From positions 1-64,000 of the forward strand of contig MU626292.1 of NCBI GenBank assembly GCA_025603075.1: DNA of 64,000 nt. The letters are read 5' to 3'. Both the position numbers and the translations under genes were made by a program. This DNA is from Neoconidiobolus thromboides FSU 785. Taxonomy: Eukaryota; Entomophthoromycota; Entomophthoromycetes; Entomophthorales; Neoconidiobolaceae. The notes under the pieces are model-generated. The model did no database searches and was not told the origin of the DNA. It was given only the letters and a program-made list of their open reading frames with translations. The first letter of the stretch is position 1. Every line of letters begins with the position of its first letter. Shown one piece after another: positions 36,197-46,997 of this stretch.

Positions 36197-37936
36197 ATGA
36201 AACTTTTATCCTCTTTACTATTATTACCTTGTTTAGTCCTTAGTAGTATCGTTAAGCAAGAGTGGACCTTAACAGAAGCCAAAATTGCACCAGACAACTA
36301 TGTAGTTGATGGTGTTTTAATCAATGGTAACTTCCCTGGTCCACAGATCAATGCAGTTGCTGGAGACTCAATTGAAGTATTAGTACACAACAACTTACAT
36401 AAGAATGTGACCATCCATTGGCATGGAATCACCCAAAAAGGTAGTGTCAAAGCTGATGGAGTACCTTTCATTACTCAAGCACCAATTGCAGCAGGGGCAT
36501 CTTTTACTTATAAATTTAATTTGTATGACCAATCGGGTACTTATTGGTATCATGCTCACACCGACATGGACGCTGAACATATTTATGGGGCATTGATTAT
36601 TAAGGATAAACCAGAGATCTGGGCAGATGTAGTTAAATTTAACCCAAAATATCAATACGATGAAGAATTAACCATTTTATTATCTGAAAGATGGCATAAA
36701 ACTACTGAAGAATTGATTTATGGATTAAATAATCAACCTTTTAAATTTAGTAATCAATCTCAAAGTATATTAACAAATGGAAGAACTTATCAAAAATGGG
36801 ATAATAATTTGAATGGTGGCACTCAAGCCGATTTAAATCGATTCAATTATGGCTTCAGTGTTACTAATGTTAAGCCAAATAAAACGTATAGAATAAGATT
36901 GATTGCTGGAAATGGATATTCTTTATTTACTTTTAATGTTGACAAGCACAACTTAACAATCATTGAAGCTGAAGGTACCATTGTTGACCCAATAGATGTA
37001 GACAGAATGGAATTAAGCAGTGGTCAACGATATTCGGTATTATTAAAAACAAATCAAAACGTTGATAACTATTATATGTATACTCAAGTAAGTGATGAAT
37101 TACGTCCTGAAGCTCGTAAACCAGTAGCCAAAAATGGGGTTGCTATTTTACATTATGATGGTGCTAGCCCTGTTGATCCTTTAATTCGAGCCGACAAACA
37201 AGTACCCGGATTACAATATGAATACTCTCATTGGGTAGAATCTCAACTTTTTACTTCTCAATGGTATAATAAAGGCTTATCAAGTCATTATTACCCAGTC
37301 CCTAAGAAAGTGAATAAGGAAATTAACCTTATTGTTACCTTAAGAAAGCCAGGAAATTTATCTAGATGGTTTGTTAATGACGTTGAAAATACCCCAAGAT
37401 CTACTGTTTTGATTGATGATATGGAAGCTGGAAGATATCAACCAACTCAGGGTATTTATGAAATCAATGAGGGCGATGATGTCCAACTCATTGTTCAACA
37501 TACTATGCCAACCGGCAAAGCATGTGAAGTTCATCCATGGCATTTACATGGCCATTCATTTTATGTAGTTGGTCATGGTAACGGTTTTTATAATCCATCA
37601 GTTGATGGACAAAAGATTGATGACTATTTAGCAACAACTAAAAATCTACCAGTTTTAAGAGATACTTATAGTCAATTTATTACTGATATTCCTGAAGTTG
37701 GAAAAAAATTGAATCAAACAAATTCAAGACTTGGCCCACTTAATATCCATGAAGATATGTTTTCTGGGTTAAAAGAATTAAAGGATAAATCCCTTAATGC
37801 AGATGATTTACCCTGTGGTTGGTATGCTATTCGTTTTAAGGCTAACAATCCAGGCTCTTGGTATATGCATTGCCATATGTCCCCACATATCATTATGGGC
37901 AAGGTGGTTGTCATCAACTATGTACCTAAGAAATAA
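36197..37936 (+). CDS. Secreted multicopper oxidase (laccase/ascorbate oxidase-like)
   Basis: Single exon, 579 residues with a signal peptide (MKLLSSLLLLPCLVLSS). Three cupredoxin domains carry all four copper-binding blocks: HWHGITQKG, GTYWYHAHTD, HPWHLHGHSF and MHCHMSPH. These supply the ten His plus the type-1 Cys needed to couple substrate oxidation to reduction of oxygen to water. The usual QCPI after block 1 is QAPI here. The axial position near the type-1 copper (fifth residue after the last His) is Lys, where Met, Leu or Phe is normal. Several NxS/NxT sites suggest N-glycosylation. There is no C-terminal membrane helix, so it is not an Fet3-type ferroxidase. Likely substrates (phenols, ascorbate, metals) cannot be told apart from sequence. 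Confidence 0.9.
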   Translation: MKLLSSLLLLPCLVLSSIVKQEWTLTEAKIAPDNYVVDGVLINGNFPGPQINAVAGDSIEVLVHNNLHKNVTIHWHGITQKGSVKADGVPFITQAPIAAGASFTYKFNLYDQSGTYWYHAHTDMDAEHIYGALIIKDKPEIWADVVKFNPKYQYDEELTILLSERWHKTTEELIYGLNNQPFKFSNQSQSILTNGRTYQKWDNNLNGGTQADLNRFNYGFSVTNVKPNKTYRIRLIAGNGYSLFTFNVDKHNLTIIEAEGTIVDPIDVDRMELSSGQRYSVLLKTNQNVDNYYMYTQVSDELRPEARKPVAKNGVAILHYDGASPVDPLIRADKQVPGLQYEYSHWVESQLFTSQWYNKGLSSHYYPVPKKVNKEINLIVTLRKPGNLSRWFVNDVENTPRSTVLIDDMEAGRYQPTQGIYEINEGDDVQLIVQHTMPTGKACEVHPWHLHGHSFYVVGHGNGFYNPSVDGQKIDDYLATTKNLPVLRDTYSQFITDIPEVGKKLNQTNSRLGPLNIHEDMFSGLKELKDKSLNADDLPCGWYAIRFKANNPGSWYMHCHMSPHIIMGKVVVINYVPKK

Positions 37937-39363
37937 GCAAAGAGTTATTATATAATAAATCATTTAATTTCTAAATTTTTATATAGTCTATAAATGAGTG
38001 AATTTTATTAAATTGTGTTGAATATATGAAAACAAAATAATAGTGTCAAATATTCTAAAAATAAGGTTGGCTTTTGATATCTTATTAAATTTTATGTCGT
38101 ACATATTAATTAATTATTTTGTTTCATAATTGTACTTTATCTTTAGATGTAAATAATAATTAGATATCCCCTATGTTAACAAATAATCAAGTGTAAATAA
38201 GTTTATGTTAATATATTTTTGTTTTACCATTTTGTTCATTTTTTATGCAGTATATTTTTAAAAAACATAATCGTCAAATACTTACATTGCAAACAATAGT
38301 TCCTTAACTATAGAAAGCAAACCTACGTAATTTTCATAATTACAGATCCTTAAATTCAATCATAAAAAATACAATTGAAATTACAAATCATAACTAAGCT
38401 ATAAGGTTGAATTTTAAAAAGAAATCGAAGTTATTATAAACAGCTGAAAAAATTTAGCAAATAGACATTATTATCACCCTCATTATTAATACATTGAAGT
38501 GAAATTTTAAAAATAGCTTTAAAATTATCAATCACATACTTAAAATAACTCACCTAATGCTATGTTAGACTGATAAGCTTTACTTTTAAATATTAGTTCA
38601 ATATATTTTATTTCTCGGGTTATTTCCAATGTTTGTATGTAATTTCATTATATAAAATAACGTCCTTGTATTGAATGTTATCTTATATAGCTTAAAGTTT
38701 CCAAAATCAGGACTTTTGTTTTGTTTTTTTTGAATAAAACGGTGAGTTTATGTGAAACTTTGACTAATAGGTAGGTTACAAAAAACCATACTGATAATGT
38801 TTTTTTACTAAATCTATAAATAAAATACATGGTTTTAATAAAAGTTTAAAATTAAACGTTATAAGCATCTGATAAATTAATTTAAAATATACTAATAATA
38901 GAAAGTTAATATAATGAATATCGGTATTCCTTATAAATCAAAAATGAAAAGTATTTTATAAATAATATTTCAGCGTTTTTATAAAAGAAGTTTACCTTAG
39001 ATTTACAATAATTGAGAACTTGTAATTACTAAACGGTTAACTTTAAAAATAGCAGTAAAAAATATTCAAAAATGATAACATTTTATAATATCCCTTAAAT
39101 AGATATTATCGTGACTAGCTTTATTTCTAGATTTCAATACAAAAGTTCTAAAAATAAAATTCTTATTATCCTAACATTTATTTTTAGTTAAAAAATTGCT
39201 TACATGTCATAAATATATAATTTATCATACTTATTTTCCCGGCTTATGGCTTGTCACCATGATTTGAAAGTTCTCGTATGTTATGTAATATTAATGTGTA
39301 AAGTTTGCAAAATACTATATAAACCTATCTAAATAGATTAATATTAAAACAAATTATTTCAAA
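37937..39363. other. Intergenic, no gene seen
   Basis: 1.4 kb of AT-rich DNA between two secreted-protein genes. TATATAAA at 39316-39323 serves the downstream gene. Confidence 0.5.
39316..39323 (+). promoter_or_regulatory. TATA box of the four-repeat secreted protein gene
   Basis: TATATAAA lies 41 bp before the ATG at 39364. Confidence 0.6.
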
Positions 39364-40800
39364 ATGAAAATTATAAACGTAGTTACTTTATTGACTATTT
39401 TAGACATAACCTATTCCTTGTCTTTGGAAAACCTTCAACCAAGGGCTTACTTAGGAGTAAACAATGTGTCTCATTTAAAGAGAAGAGGATATGGCCCCAT
39501 TGCCGCTGCATGTAATTTCCAATCAAGATTAACAGCAGCCACTACTGAACCTGGATTTGATGCCATTATGAATGATTGTAATAATGCTTACACTACTCTT
39601 TTGGTCAAAGATCCATCCCAACAAAATGCTATTGCTCTCCAAAATGAAATTGTATATATCAAAGAGCAGTTTAGTGTGTATAAGAATAATTACTTTTTGA
39701 CCCATCCTACAAGTCCCTCCTCTAGCTCAACTCCCAGCTCTTCTTCAACTGCTACATCTTCTTCAAGCACTTCAACATCAACTTCTGCACCTGGGAGCTC
39801 AACAACTGCAAGCTCCACAACAACCTCTAGCAGCAATCCGAATCCAACCGAATTTCCACCAGGCCAAACCATATTCCAACGCTGTGATTTAGAAAACAAG
39901 ATCAAAAATGCTCAGAAAAGAGATGAATTAAATACCATCTACAGCTCATGTGGTTTAGCTTACAATCAATTATTAAACCATGACCCCAGTAAAGTTAATG
40001 AGCTGAATACAGAATGGCTTAAGGTTCAGGAAAGAATCAAGAGAGCTTATGAAGAATTCAAGGATCCTACTACTACCAATCCTCCTGTTACTAGTACTAC
40101 TACCGGTACTACTACTGTCACCACTACAACTAACACAACTACCCCTCCTGTTACTACTACCACTACTACCACTACATCTTCTGGCCCCACCCCTACTGGG
40201 GTTCCAAGCGGTCAAACCATTACTCAACGCTGCGATCTTGAAAGCAATATCAATAAAGTATCTAAGATGGAGCAATTTGACCTGCTTGTTAACTTATGTA
40301 GCAAATCATATAGTGATATCTTAACTGCTTATCCAAGTAGAATCAACGATTTGAACAGTGAATGGCAAACTGTTGTAAATAGGATCCAAGCTGCTAAGAT
40401 TCAATTTGCTGCTGGAAATAAACCAACTTCTAGTACTGCTACTGCTACAACTACCCCACCTGTAACTACAACTACTGCTACTGCTACTACCGGCTCTACT
40501 ACCACTACCACTACTCCAAGCACTACTGTCACTACCACTACTACATCCTCTGGCCCTACTCCTACTGGAGTTCCAAGTGGGCAAACTGTCACCCAACGTT
40601 GTGACCTTGAGAATAATATCAGCAAGGTAAAGAAAATGGTTGAATTTGATACCATCGTTAACTTATGTAGTAAGGCTTACAGTGATATCTTAACTGCTTA
40701 TCCAGGTAGAATCAATGATTTGAACAGTGAATGGCAAACTGTTGTAAATAGGATCCAAGCTGCTAAGATCGCCTTTGGTACTAAAAATCCAGGTAGCTAA
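39364..40800 (+). CDS. Secreted protein with four C-x21-C repeats and Thr/Ser-rich linkers
   Basis: Single exon, 478 residues; I recognise no named family. A signal peptide is followed by a Lys-Arg-Arg site (HLKRR) that a kexin-type protease could cut. Four repeats of about 60 residues follow, each with two Cys spaced exactly C-x21-C and a shared pattern (RCDLE...L...C..AY..LL...P...N.L..EW..V..RI). The first repeat (from CNFQSRL) is the most divergent; the third and fourth are nearly identical from SDILTAYP to NRIQAAKI. Linkers are Ser/Thr/Pro-rich, each ending in a PxGQTxxQRC entry, and look heavily O-glycosylated. A wall or extracellular structural or adhesive role is an inference from architecture only. 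There is no clear GPI signal. Confidence 0.85.
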   Translation: MKIINVVTLLTILDITYSLSLENLQPRAYLGVNNVSHLKRRGYGPIAAACNFQSRLTAATTEPGFDAIMNDCNNAYTTLLVKDPSQQNAIALQNEIVYIKEQFSVYKNNYFLTHPTSPSSSSTPSSSSTATSSSSTSTSTSAPGSSTTASSTTTSSSNPNPTEFPPGQTIFQRCDLENKIKNAQKRDELNTIYSSCGLAYNQLLNHDPSKVNELNTEWLKVQERIKRAYEEFKDPTTTNPPVTSTTTGTTTVTTTTNTTTPPVTTTTTTTTSSGPTPTGVPSGQTITQRCDLESNINKVSKMEQFDLLVNLCSKSYSDILTAYPSRINDLNSEWQTVVNRIQAAKIQFAAGNKPTSSTATATTTPPVTTTTATATTGSTTTTTTPSTTVTTTTTSSGPTPTGVPSGQTVTQRCDLENNISKVKKMVEFDTIVNLCSKAYSDILTAYPGRINDLNSEWQTVVNRIQAAKIAFGTKNPGS

Positions 40801-41254
40801 AGGATTAATGTGAAATTGTGATTAATATTATTAGCATTTATTAATAATATTAGTTTTTTTGATGTATAGTATTTTATTCAATTATGTTCATATTATTTAG
40901 TAAATAAATACGAATTTACAGAAAACGTTTTAATCAAACAATTTAATTTACTAATTTGATATATCTTCACAACTTAATACAATCAATTAAAATGAAAGCC
41001 AATAATACTAGTATTCATTAGTAATGCTAGGGCTATTTTTTGTATTATTTTATCCAAGTCTGATTATTTTACATGTAGTAAATATATTAAATGCTAAGAA
41101 AACTATTGCCTCAAATCAATTATTAATAAATTTGATTTTTATACAAAAATAACACCTTAATAATAACACAAATAATTCTTTAATTAAAACTCTAAAGTTT
41201 ACTTAAAAAGCCTAAACTACGATAAATCAACTTAACTTTAATAGTATATTTAAT

Positions 41255-42696
41255 TTAATGGTTACTTTGGAAACCTAATTTAGATAAGGAGCTATTCAAA
41301 ACCTCAAAAACTTTATCTACATGTCCACGAGAGGCATCTAGAGCACTTAGTCCCATATGTCTATTTCATTGTTATTATTAATTTTAGAAAATAAAAGTAA
41401 GCCTTACCCAATACGGAAATACTTAGTAGAAATAGCAGGGTGTAAACCGCCAGCTAATACTACACCATCAGATGAGATTGCTTTGAGCAATTCTTGACCT
41501 TGAATACCCTCTGGATAATAAATGGTGGTCATTGTATTCGCTGCACAATCTTCGCTTTGGGTGACCTTTAAACTGTGTTAATACCTGAACATTATTAGCA
41601 TGAATAAAACCTACGGTTTTTAACCCTAAAGCTTTAATTTTGCTACGAAACTCTTTAGCTACCTTGCGGTGAGTTTCAAATACCTTTTCCATACCATGAC
41701 TCAATATTTGAGTTAAGGACACATTGAGAGCATTAATCAATTGTACTGCTGGAGTACCAAAATAGCTGGGCTTACGTGCTTCATAAGCATTCATAACTTC
41801 ACAAATTAAATAAATTAAAGTACACAAAAAAGCTAATAAAAATTACTTGGAATCCAACTCTTTAAATTACAATAATAATTTGGTACTGGGGTTTTACGAG
41901 ATTCAAATCTTTTCTATAAAATATTAACAAAACTAGAAAAACAATCAAATTTGAACTTACAATTCCTTTTTTTGAAATCATGAAGATACATAAACCTGGT
42001 GGGACACCAATTGCTTTTTGTGATGCGGTATGAATTACATCGATACCCCATTCATCAAACCTTAATTCTTCAGCTGCTGCAGAACAAACACCATCAACAA
42101 CAATTAAGGCTTCTGGCAAGATAGAGCGTACTAAACTAGAAATCTCTTTTACATCTGATAACACACCAGTAGAAGTATCTACTTGAGTAATGGTGACCAT
42201 TTTGTAGTCTTGTTTTTTCAACTCATTTTCAATGTCACTAAGCTGATGCTTATCGCCTAATTTTGAGCTTAGTTTAGTAGCTTTGGCACCATAAGTTTCT
42301 AAACTAAATTTATAATTAATTAATTTTAAACTTATTCATAGCTTTTTACCATTCTGCAAATCTATCACCAAAAACTCCGGTGGATAAAACTAATACTCTA
42401 TCATCTTTTTCTAGTAAGTTACTTGCAACTGTATCCCAGCCTAAAACTCCAGATCCTGATAAGATAAATGGCTGAGCATCAGAGCTTAAGAATACCTTTC
42501 TCAACTTTTCTAAAGAATCCCCAAAGATTTCAATAAAATCTGGAGCTACATGAGAAGTTGATTTCACACTCATGGCACTCAATACGTCTTCATGGAACTC
42601 AATAGGCCCTATAGATTGTTTTATTCACTTATAATATTTAATAACTTGAATTCAATTACCTGGAATCATACATAATTTGTGTTGTTGGCTGTTCAT
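41255..42696 (-). CDS. AGX1: Alanine-glyoxylate/serine-pyruvate aminotransferase (class V)
   Basis: Seven exons: 42696-42660, 42608-42350, 42303-41961, 41913-41847, 41796-41615, 41565-41408, 41360-41255; 383 residues. This PLP enzyme makes glycine from glyoxylate and alanine (or uses serine). Marks are MIPGPIEFHEDVLSAM at the start, LSGSGVLGWDTVASNL, VVDGVCSAAAEELRFDEWGID, the PLP-lysine motif TASQKAIGVPPGL, and YEARKPSYFGTPAVQL. The C-terminus (TIYYPEGIQGQELL... HPAISTKYFRIGHMGL) is complete. The intron 41614-41566 is easy to miss because it is open in frame, but only its removal gives the conserved AANTMTTIYYPEG. It ends in SNH with no peroxisomal SKL-type signal. Confidence 0.9.
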
Positions 42697-44013
42697 TTTT
42701 TTTATTTCTTATAAAATAATGTTAAGATTAACAGTTTTTATTAGTTTACTTTTGATACGTCATTTCAAGTGTTATTAAACCCGAGTTATTATAAAAAATA
42801 GACACTTTCAATGTGATTATCAGTAGTTGGCCAATCAGTTTCATTTTGTATATGGCATTTCATTTTCATACTTTTACTTTTATTCTTCACTGAAAATTCA
42901 TTCTAAAACAACTTTTTAAAGTAAATCTATTTAGAACTTTGACATATTTTTATAAAATTATAAATGGATGATTTTATAAATAAAGATAATGTAACTTTTG
43001 TAGGCTATAGTTGAAGCTCTATAATAGCTGAATAACTCTAATGTGTTATTAGTCGTCAAAAATGATCCTTTAGATGTTAACAATAGCAATAAACTTCAAT
43101 ATATAGAAAGAAGGAAGTTCTATGGCGGGTTTTAGATAACTATAGCTACAATATAAAAAAATATAAAGTTTAGCACTTGCTTACAAAATATTCAACTTTA
43201 ATCTATTGACATTGTACTTATATTTGTTATTAATAGTAATAGATAAAAATCCTTTCTATTAAATGAACTAATATCCGTGAAATAAAAATTATAGCAATTA
43301 ACGATAATCACCAATAAAATTATCCTATCACCTTTTTTTATAACTTCAATTTTATTAGAGTTGTGATATGTCATTTTTTCCTTACCATTGTTATCATTAT
43401 TTTATCATTATTGTTTTACTATTGGGGATGTATTTTCTTAAGAACTTTACTAACAATTTTTCCGCTCAAATAGTGCTTGAAAAATGGAGAAAGTAATGAA
43501 ACCAAAAAAAACATCCCCATCATTAAAATTGGGTTTTTTAGTAATTGCTTTTATTAATTTCAATATATAACATAATTTTTAGCTTTAAAAGCAATTAGTA
43601 TTCAATAACCAAAATTTATATAAACAATTTAAAGATTATGCATAACATTAGATAAAATCATGGTTTTTTTTGTACAAAGTCTCTAATAAACATGGTCTGA
43701 AACTTATAGTTTAAAAATTAAATCAATCTGGGATATTATTATATTATCTTTTTGAAAATTTACTACCTTTAAAGCTTTATACTTATTATTTGTGAAACGG
43801 TGATTTCATCTTACTTAATTAGTATATACTACTTATTACCTTTATATATAATCCTTTTCGATTATAATTTAATCTATCATCCATTTAATGTGTAAATAGT
43901 TTTAAGCTGCTTAAAAATTAAATAAATGTAGAATAAGACTTATCATACATAACAAAAATAATTCAAAGTCCATAATAAAACCATCCTATTTAATAATAAA
44001 ATTAACTTGTATT
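42697..44013. other. Intergenic with one MITE
   Basis: Upstream of the aminotransferase gene and downstream of the BAR gene. Apart from the MITE at 43422-43520 nothing is supported. Confidence 0.5.
43422..43520 (-). mobile_element. MITE copy 11
   Basis: Ends TTGGGGATGTATT and ACATCCCCAT, interior AAGAACTTTACTAACAATTT and CCGCTCAAATAGTGCTTGAA. Well preserved. Confidence 0.9.
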
Positions 44014-45156
44014 TTAAACTAAACCGCAGATGGTAAGATCCCTCATTTGCAAAAGAATATCCTCAATATCGGCATCTAATTGATTGGGTGCTTTATTAGC
44101 CCCAGGTAAAAATGCATGAATGTTATCAAAAGTCTCTGAAGCTTGGGCAGCATATTGTAACTGAGATTTAACCAAAGCTTCAAATGAGGGATCTAACAAG
44201 TCCAATCTAGAATCCACTAAACGAGGTATTTCAGTGATTAATTGATTATTAATGGCCTCATAAACTTCCTGTGCTTCCTTAGCGGCCATTTCTGCCTATT
44301 TTTTTAATAGATAATAGAATTTTAATTTTATCGTTTGATTCTATAAATTTAAGTTTACCTTTGAAACCTTGATCGGATCTTCACTGGGTTTTTGCAATAA
44401 TTTGTGAGCTTTCGTACGAGCAGCATCAAAATCCAATAATTTGTTTTGTCTTCTTTTAATTGTATCATTAATCATTGGAAAGTGAGCTATCATTCTTCCT
44501 AATGGATCTAAGTTTGTGCTTTTTACATTTGTCTCCTATTTGAAAAAAATTAAGTTATTGATTTTGATTAGTTTTTTGGTAATTACTAATTCTGCTAACG
44601 CCTCATTCTCTAAATTTTGTATCACTTGATTATACTTCTCTGCACTTTGTTGTTGCTGTGGTTGATCTACCATTGCAATACTGATTAACTCCGCTATACG
44701 ACGTTGTGAGTTTGTTAATGCTATTAACTTGTTAACCATTTTGAATATTTAATTGAGTTTTTGGATTACCAGTAATTGAATCAAGATAGCCTCTAGTTTC
44801 AGTATGTAACTTATCTAAGTTGGATTCCAAACTATAAATTATAATTATTTCATTTCATTTTCATTTTTTCTCTAATTGCTAGCTACCTTTTAAACCTCCT
44901 TTTTTCTTCTTCAAACTCTTCATCAACCTAATTTTCATTTAGTATCCCATTTATCTACTTCGTTATCTATGACATTACCGTTTTTTCAACCGCTCCAGCT
45001 TTTTGCATTAACTAAGTTTCCAATTAGTATCCTTTTTTACATATTTATTAATTTACTTACAGTGGTACCAGCACGATTGATGCTTTTTACGAAACCTGAC
45101 CTAGTCAAATATTAGTTATATACATATTGTCATATTTACTTATTTTACCAACTCAT
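44014..45156 (-). CDS. Rvs161/Hob3-type BAR-domain protein
   Basis: Eight exons: 45156-45149, 45100-45061, 45011-44979, 44927-44887, 44831-44770, 44720-44587, 44535-44359, 44295-44014; 258 residues, close to the 265 of yeast Rvs161. It is an N-BAR protein that bends membranes at endocytic sites. The N-terminus (MSWSGFVKSINRAGTTLMQKAGAVEKTVDEEFEEE, in parts) matches the family's amphipathic entry helix, and the C-terminus has INNQLITEIPRLVDSRLDLLDPSFEALV. No SH3 domain follows, which separates it from the Rvs167 partner. The first exon codes only MSW in part (8 nt). Confidence 0.93.
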
Positions 45157-45696
45157 TTTAAATTATTATAAAAAGACTAAAAAAAACAATAAATGCTAAG
45201 TTTATAATTAGAACTATTTTTAGTCCCTATTAACGACTAAGTCAAAATTATCGAAATTAATTGGTGAAGATTGTTTCCTTAACTTTTCAAATTTAATTGG
45301 GAAAATTTGTATTTATTTTTACTTCATTTATCAAAAAATTGAGTTTTTTTACAAACCTTGAAAGTACAAAGCATCTTGTTTATTTGTAGTTAGTAACGAA
45401 GTTAATAGTATAATGAAGAATCCATTGTAGCAATTCGGGGCACAACCTTAGTAGCTAAGTATAAAAGCAACAGTTTGTGAAATTTTATCTAAATAACAAA
45501 ACAGGATTTTAAAAAAACCAAGCCTACGCTTTAAGAAACAATACAGCTATTACAGCTCTATTCCAACCTAACTATTCCATTCAATAGTAAACATAGTAAA
45601 TCAAATCAAAGAATCAAATTTTAAAAATTAGTCAAAAAAAATAATCAGTTTTAAAAATTACCTCAAATCAGATTATAAGTCACAATAGTCATGTAA

Positions 45697-45795
45697 ATGG
45701 GAATGTATTTTTGTTTAAGAATTTCACTAATAGTCTTTTCAGTTGAATAGTGCTTAAAAAATAGAAAAAGTGATGAAACCAAAAAAACATCTCTA
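45697..45795 (-). mobile_element. MITE copy 12
   Basis: Starts AATGGGAATGTATTTTTG and ends AACATCTCTA; interior in minus orientation with AAATAGAAAAAGTGATGAAAC. Confidence 0.8.
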
Positions 45796-46051
45796 ACTGT
45801 TATATTTAAAATTTACATAATAAACTAATAAAGTTTGCAAAGCATGTAAAATTACATTATTTAAGTTAAAAATTTTATAAAATATAATGTAAAATATAAT
45901 ATCAAATACATGTTATGATAGTTTTTACAAATACCTTCATTTTGTTTTATTTTATTATCTTACACCAATAAAATAAATTTATATAAAAATATATTAATTT
46001 ATTAGATAATTATTTCAACTTTACTTTTTTAGCTCAATAATTAAAAAAACA

Positions 46052-46153
46052 TATGGGGATGTATTTTTTATTTAAGGATTTTACTAGCAATCTTTTCACT
46101 CAGATAGCGCTTAAAAATAGAAAAGCAATGAAACCAGAAAAAACACCTCCATA
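46052..46153 (-). mobile_element. MITE copy 13
   Basis: Ends TATGGGGATGTATTTT and ACACCTCCATA, interior AGGATTTTACTAGCAATCTT and CACTCAGATAGCGCTT. Flanks are ACA and TTT outside a possible TA. Confidence 0.9.
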
Positions 46154-46554
46154 TTTATATTATATTGCTAAATTAATATTTTAACTCTAAAAATTATATG
46201 TATGCTAAATTGATAATATTTAGCTGCTATATTGATGCTTGTTTCAGCTTAATAGCGCTATTTTTAAAAATCATATATATAAAAACCTACATTATTTAAA
46301 TTATCACTTATTACTAAAGGCTTGCTATATTAGTCTTAGTTTAGCAATATTTTTTTTGTTGTAGTGTAGTGCTATAATGAGAAACTTAGAAAAAGTAGGA
46401 AAGCCTGTATGTAAGAAACATTCTAATAAAGTTAAAGGCAAAGAATTATACTTGAAAAGGTATTTGACTAAAATCTTTATTAATAGCTTAACTAAGATAG
46501 ATAAAGAAGAGCACCAATTGAACTAAATAAACTATAGCAAGAGAAATTGCTATT

Positions 46555-46675
46555 TTGTTTATTTTTATTTTGTTTATTTTTATTTTGTTTATTTTTATTT
46601 TGTTTATTTTTATTTTGTTTATTTTTGTTTATTTTTATTTTGTTTATTTTTGTTTATTTTTATTTTGTTTTGTTT
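46555..46675 (+). repeat. T-rich minisatellite
   Basis: About eight tandem copies of a 15-bp unit GTTTATTTTTATTTT, some shortened to GTTTATTTTT. The strand is almost free of C, giving a strong purine/pyrimidine bias of about 120 bp. Confidence 0.9.
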
Positions 46676-46997
46676 TTAAATAGTGTTTTATGTAAAGTAC
46701 AACTAATACCAAACTAAATACTTGCTTCTTGTCTCCAATTTAAAGTATAAAAAAGGTAGCGTCGTAGCTTTAAAATAATTAAATAATTTGTACTATAGTT
46801 TGAATAATCATGTCGTTAATAAGCATATATGTATACTAATAACTAGTTTACTTTGTAAATAATTGATACTTACTATTGCTATTATGTTCATGTTAGAAGA
46901 TTAAAACAAATCAAAAATGAAAATAAAAGCACTTTTTTTTATAGCTAATAAACATATTTTATTTAAATTTTATAGAGTTTAAAACATCAAATGCAGC

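Larger units (their letters stand above)
45157..46997. other. Intergenic with two MITEs and a minisatellite
   Basis: No gene is supported. Contents: MITEs at 45697-45795 and 46052-46153, a T-rich tandem repeat at 46555-46675, and otherwise AT-rich DNA. Confidence 0.5.

Noticed and set aside
39690-40655. Several Ser/Gly- or Val-rich antisense frames
   Set aside because: They arise from the Thr/Ser-coding repeats of the secreted protein read on the other strand.
41566-41614. Apparent frameshift in the aminotransferase gene near the C-terminus
   Set aside because: The region is open without splicing, but a 49-nt intron from GTAGG to TTTAAAG gives the conserved AANTMTTIYYPEG and the right C-terminus.
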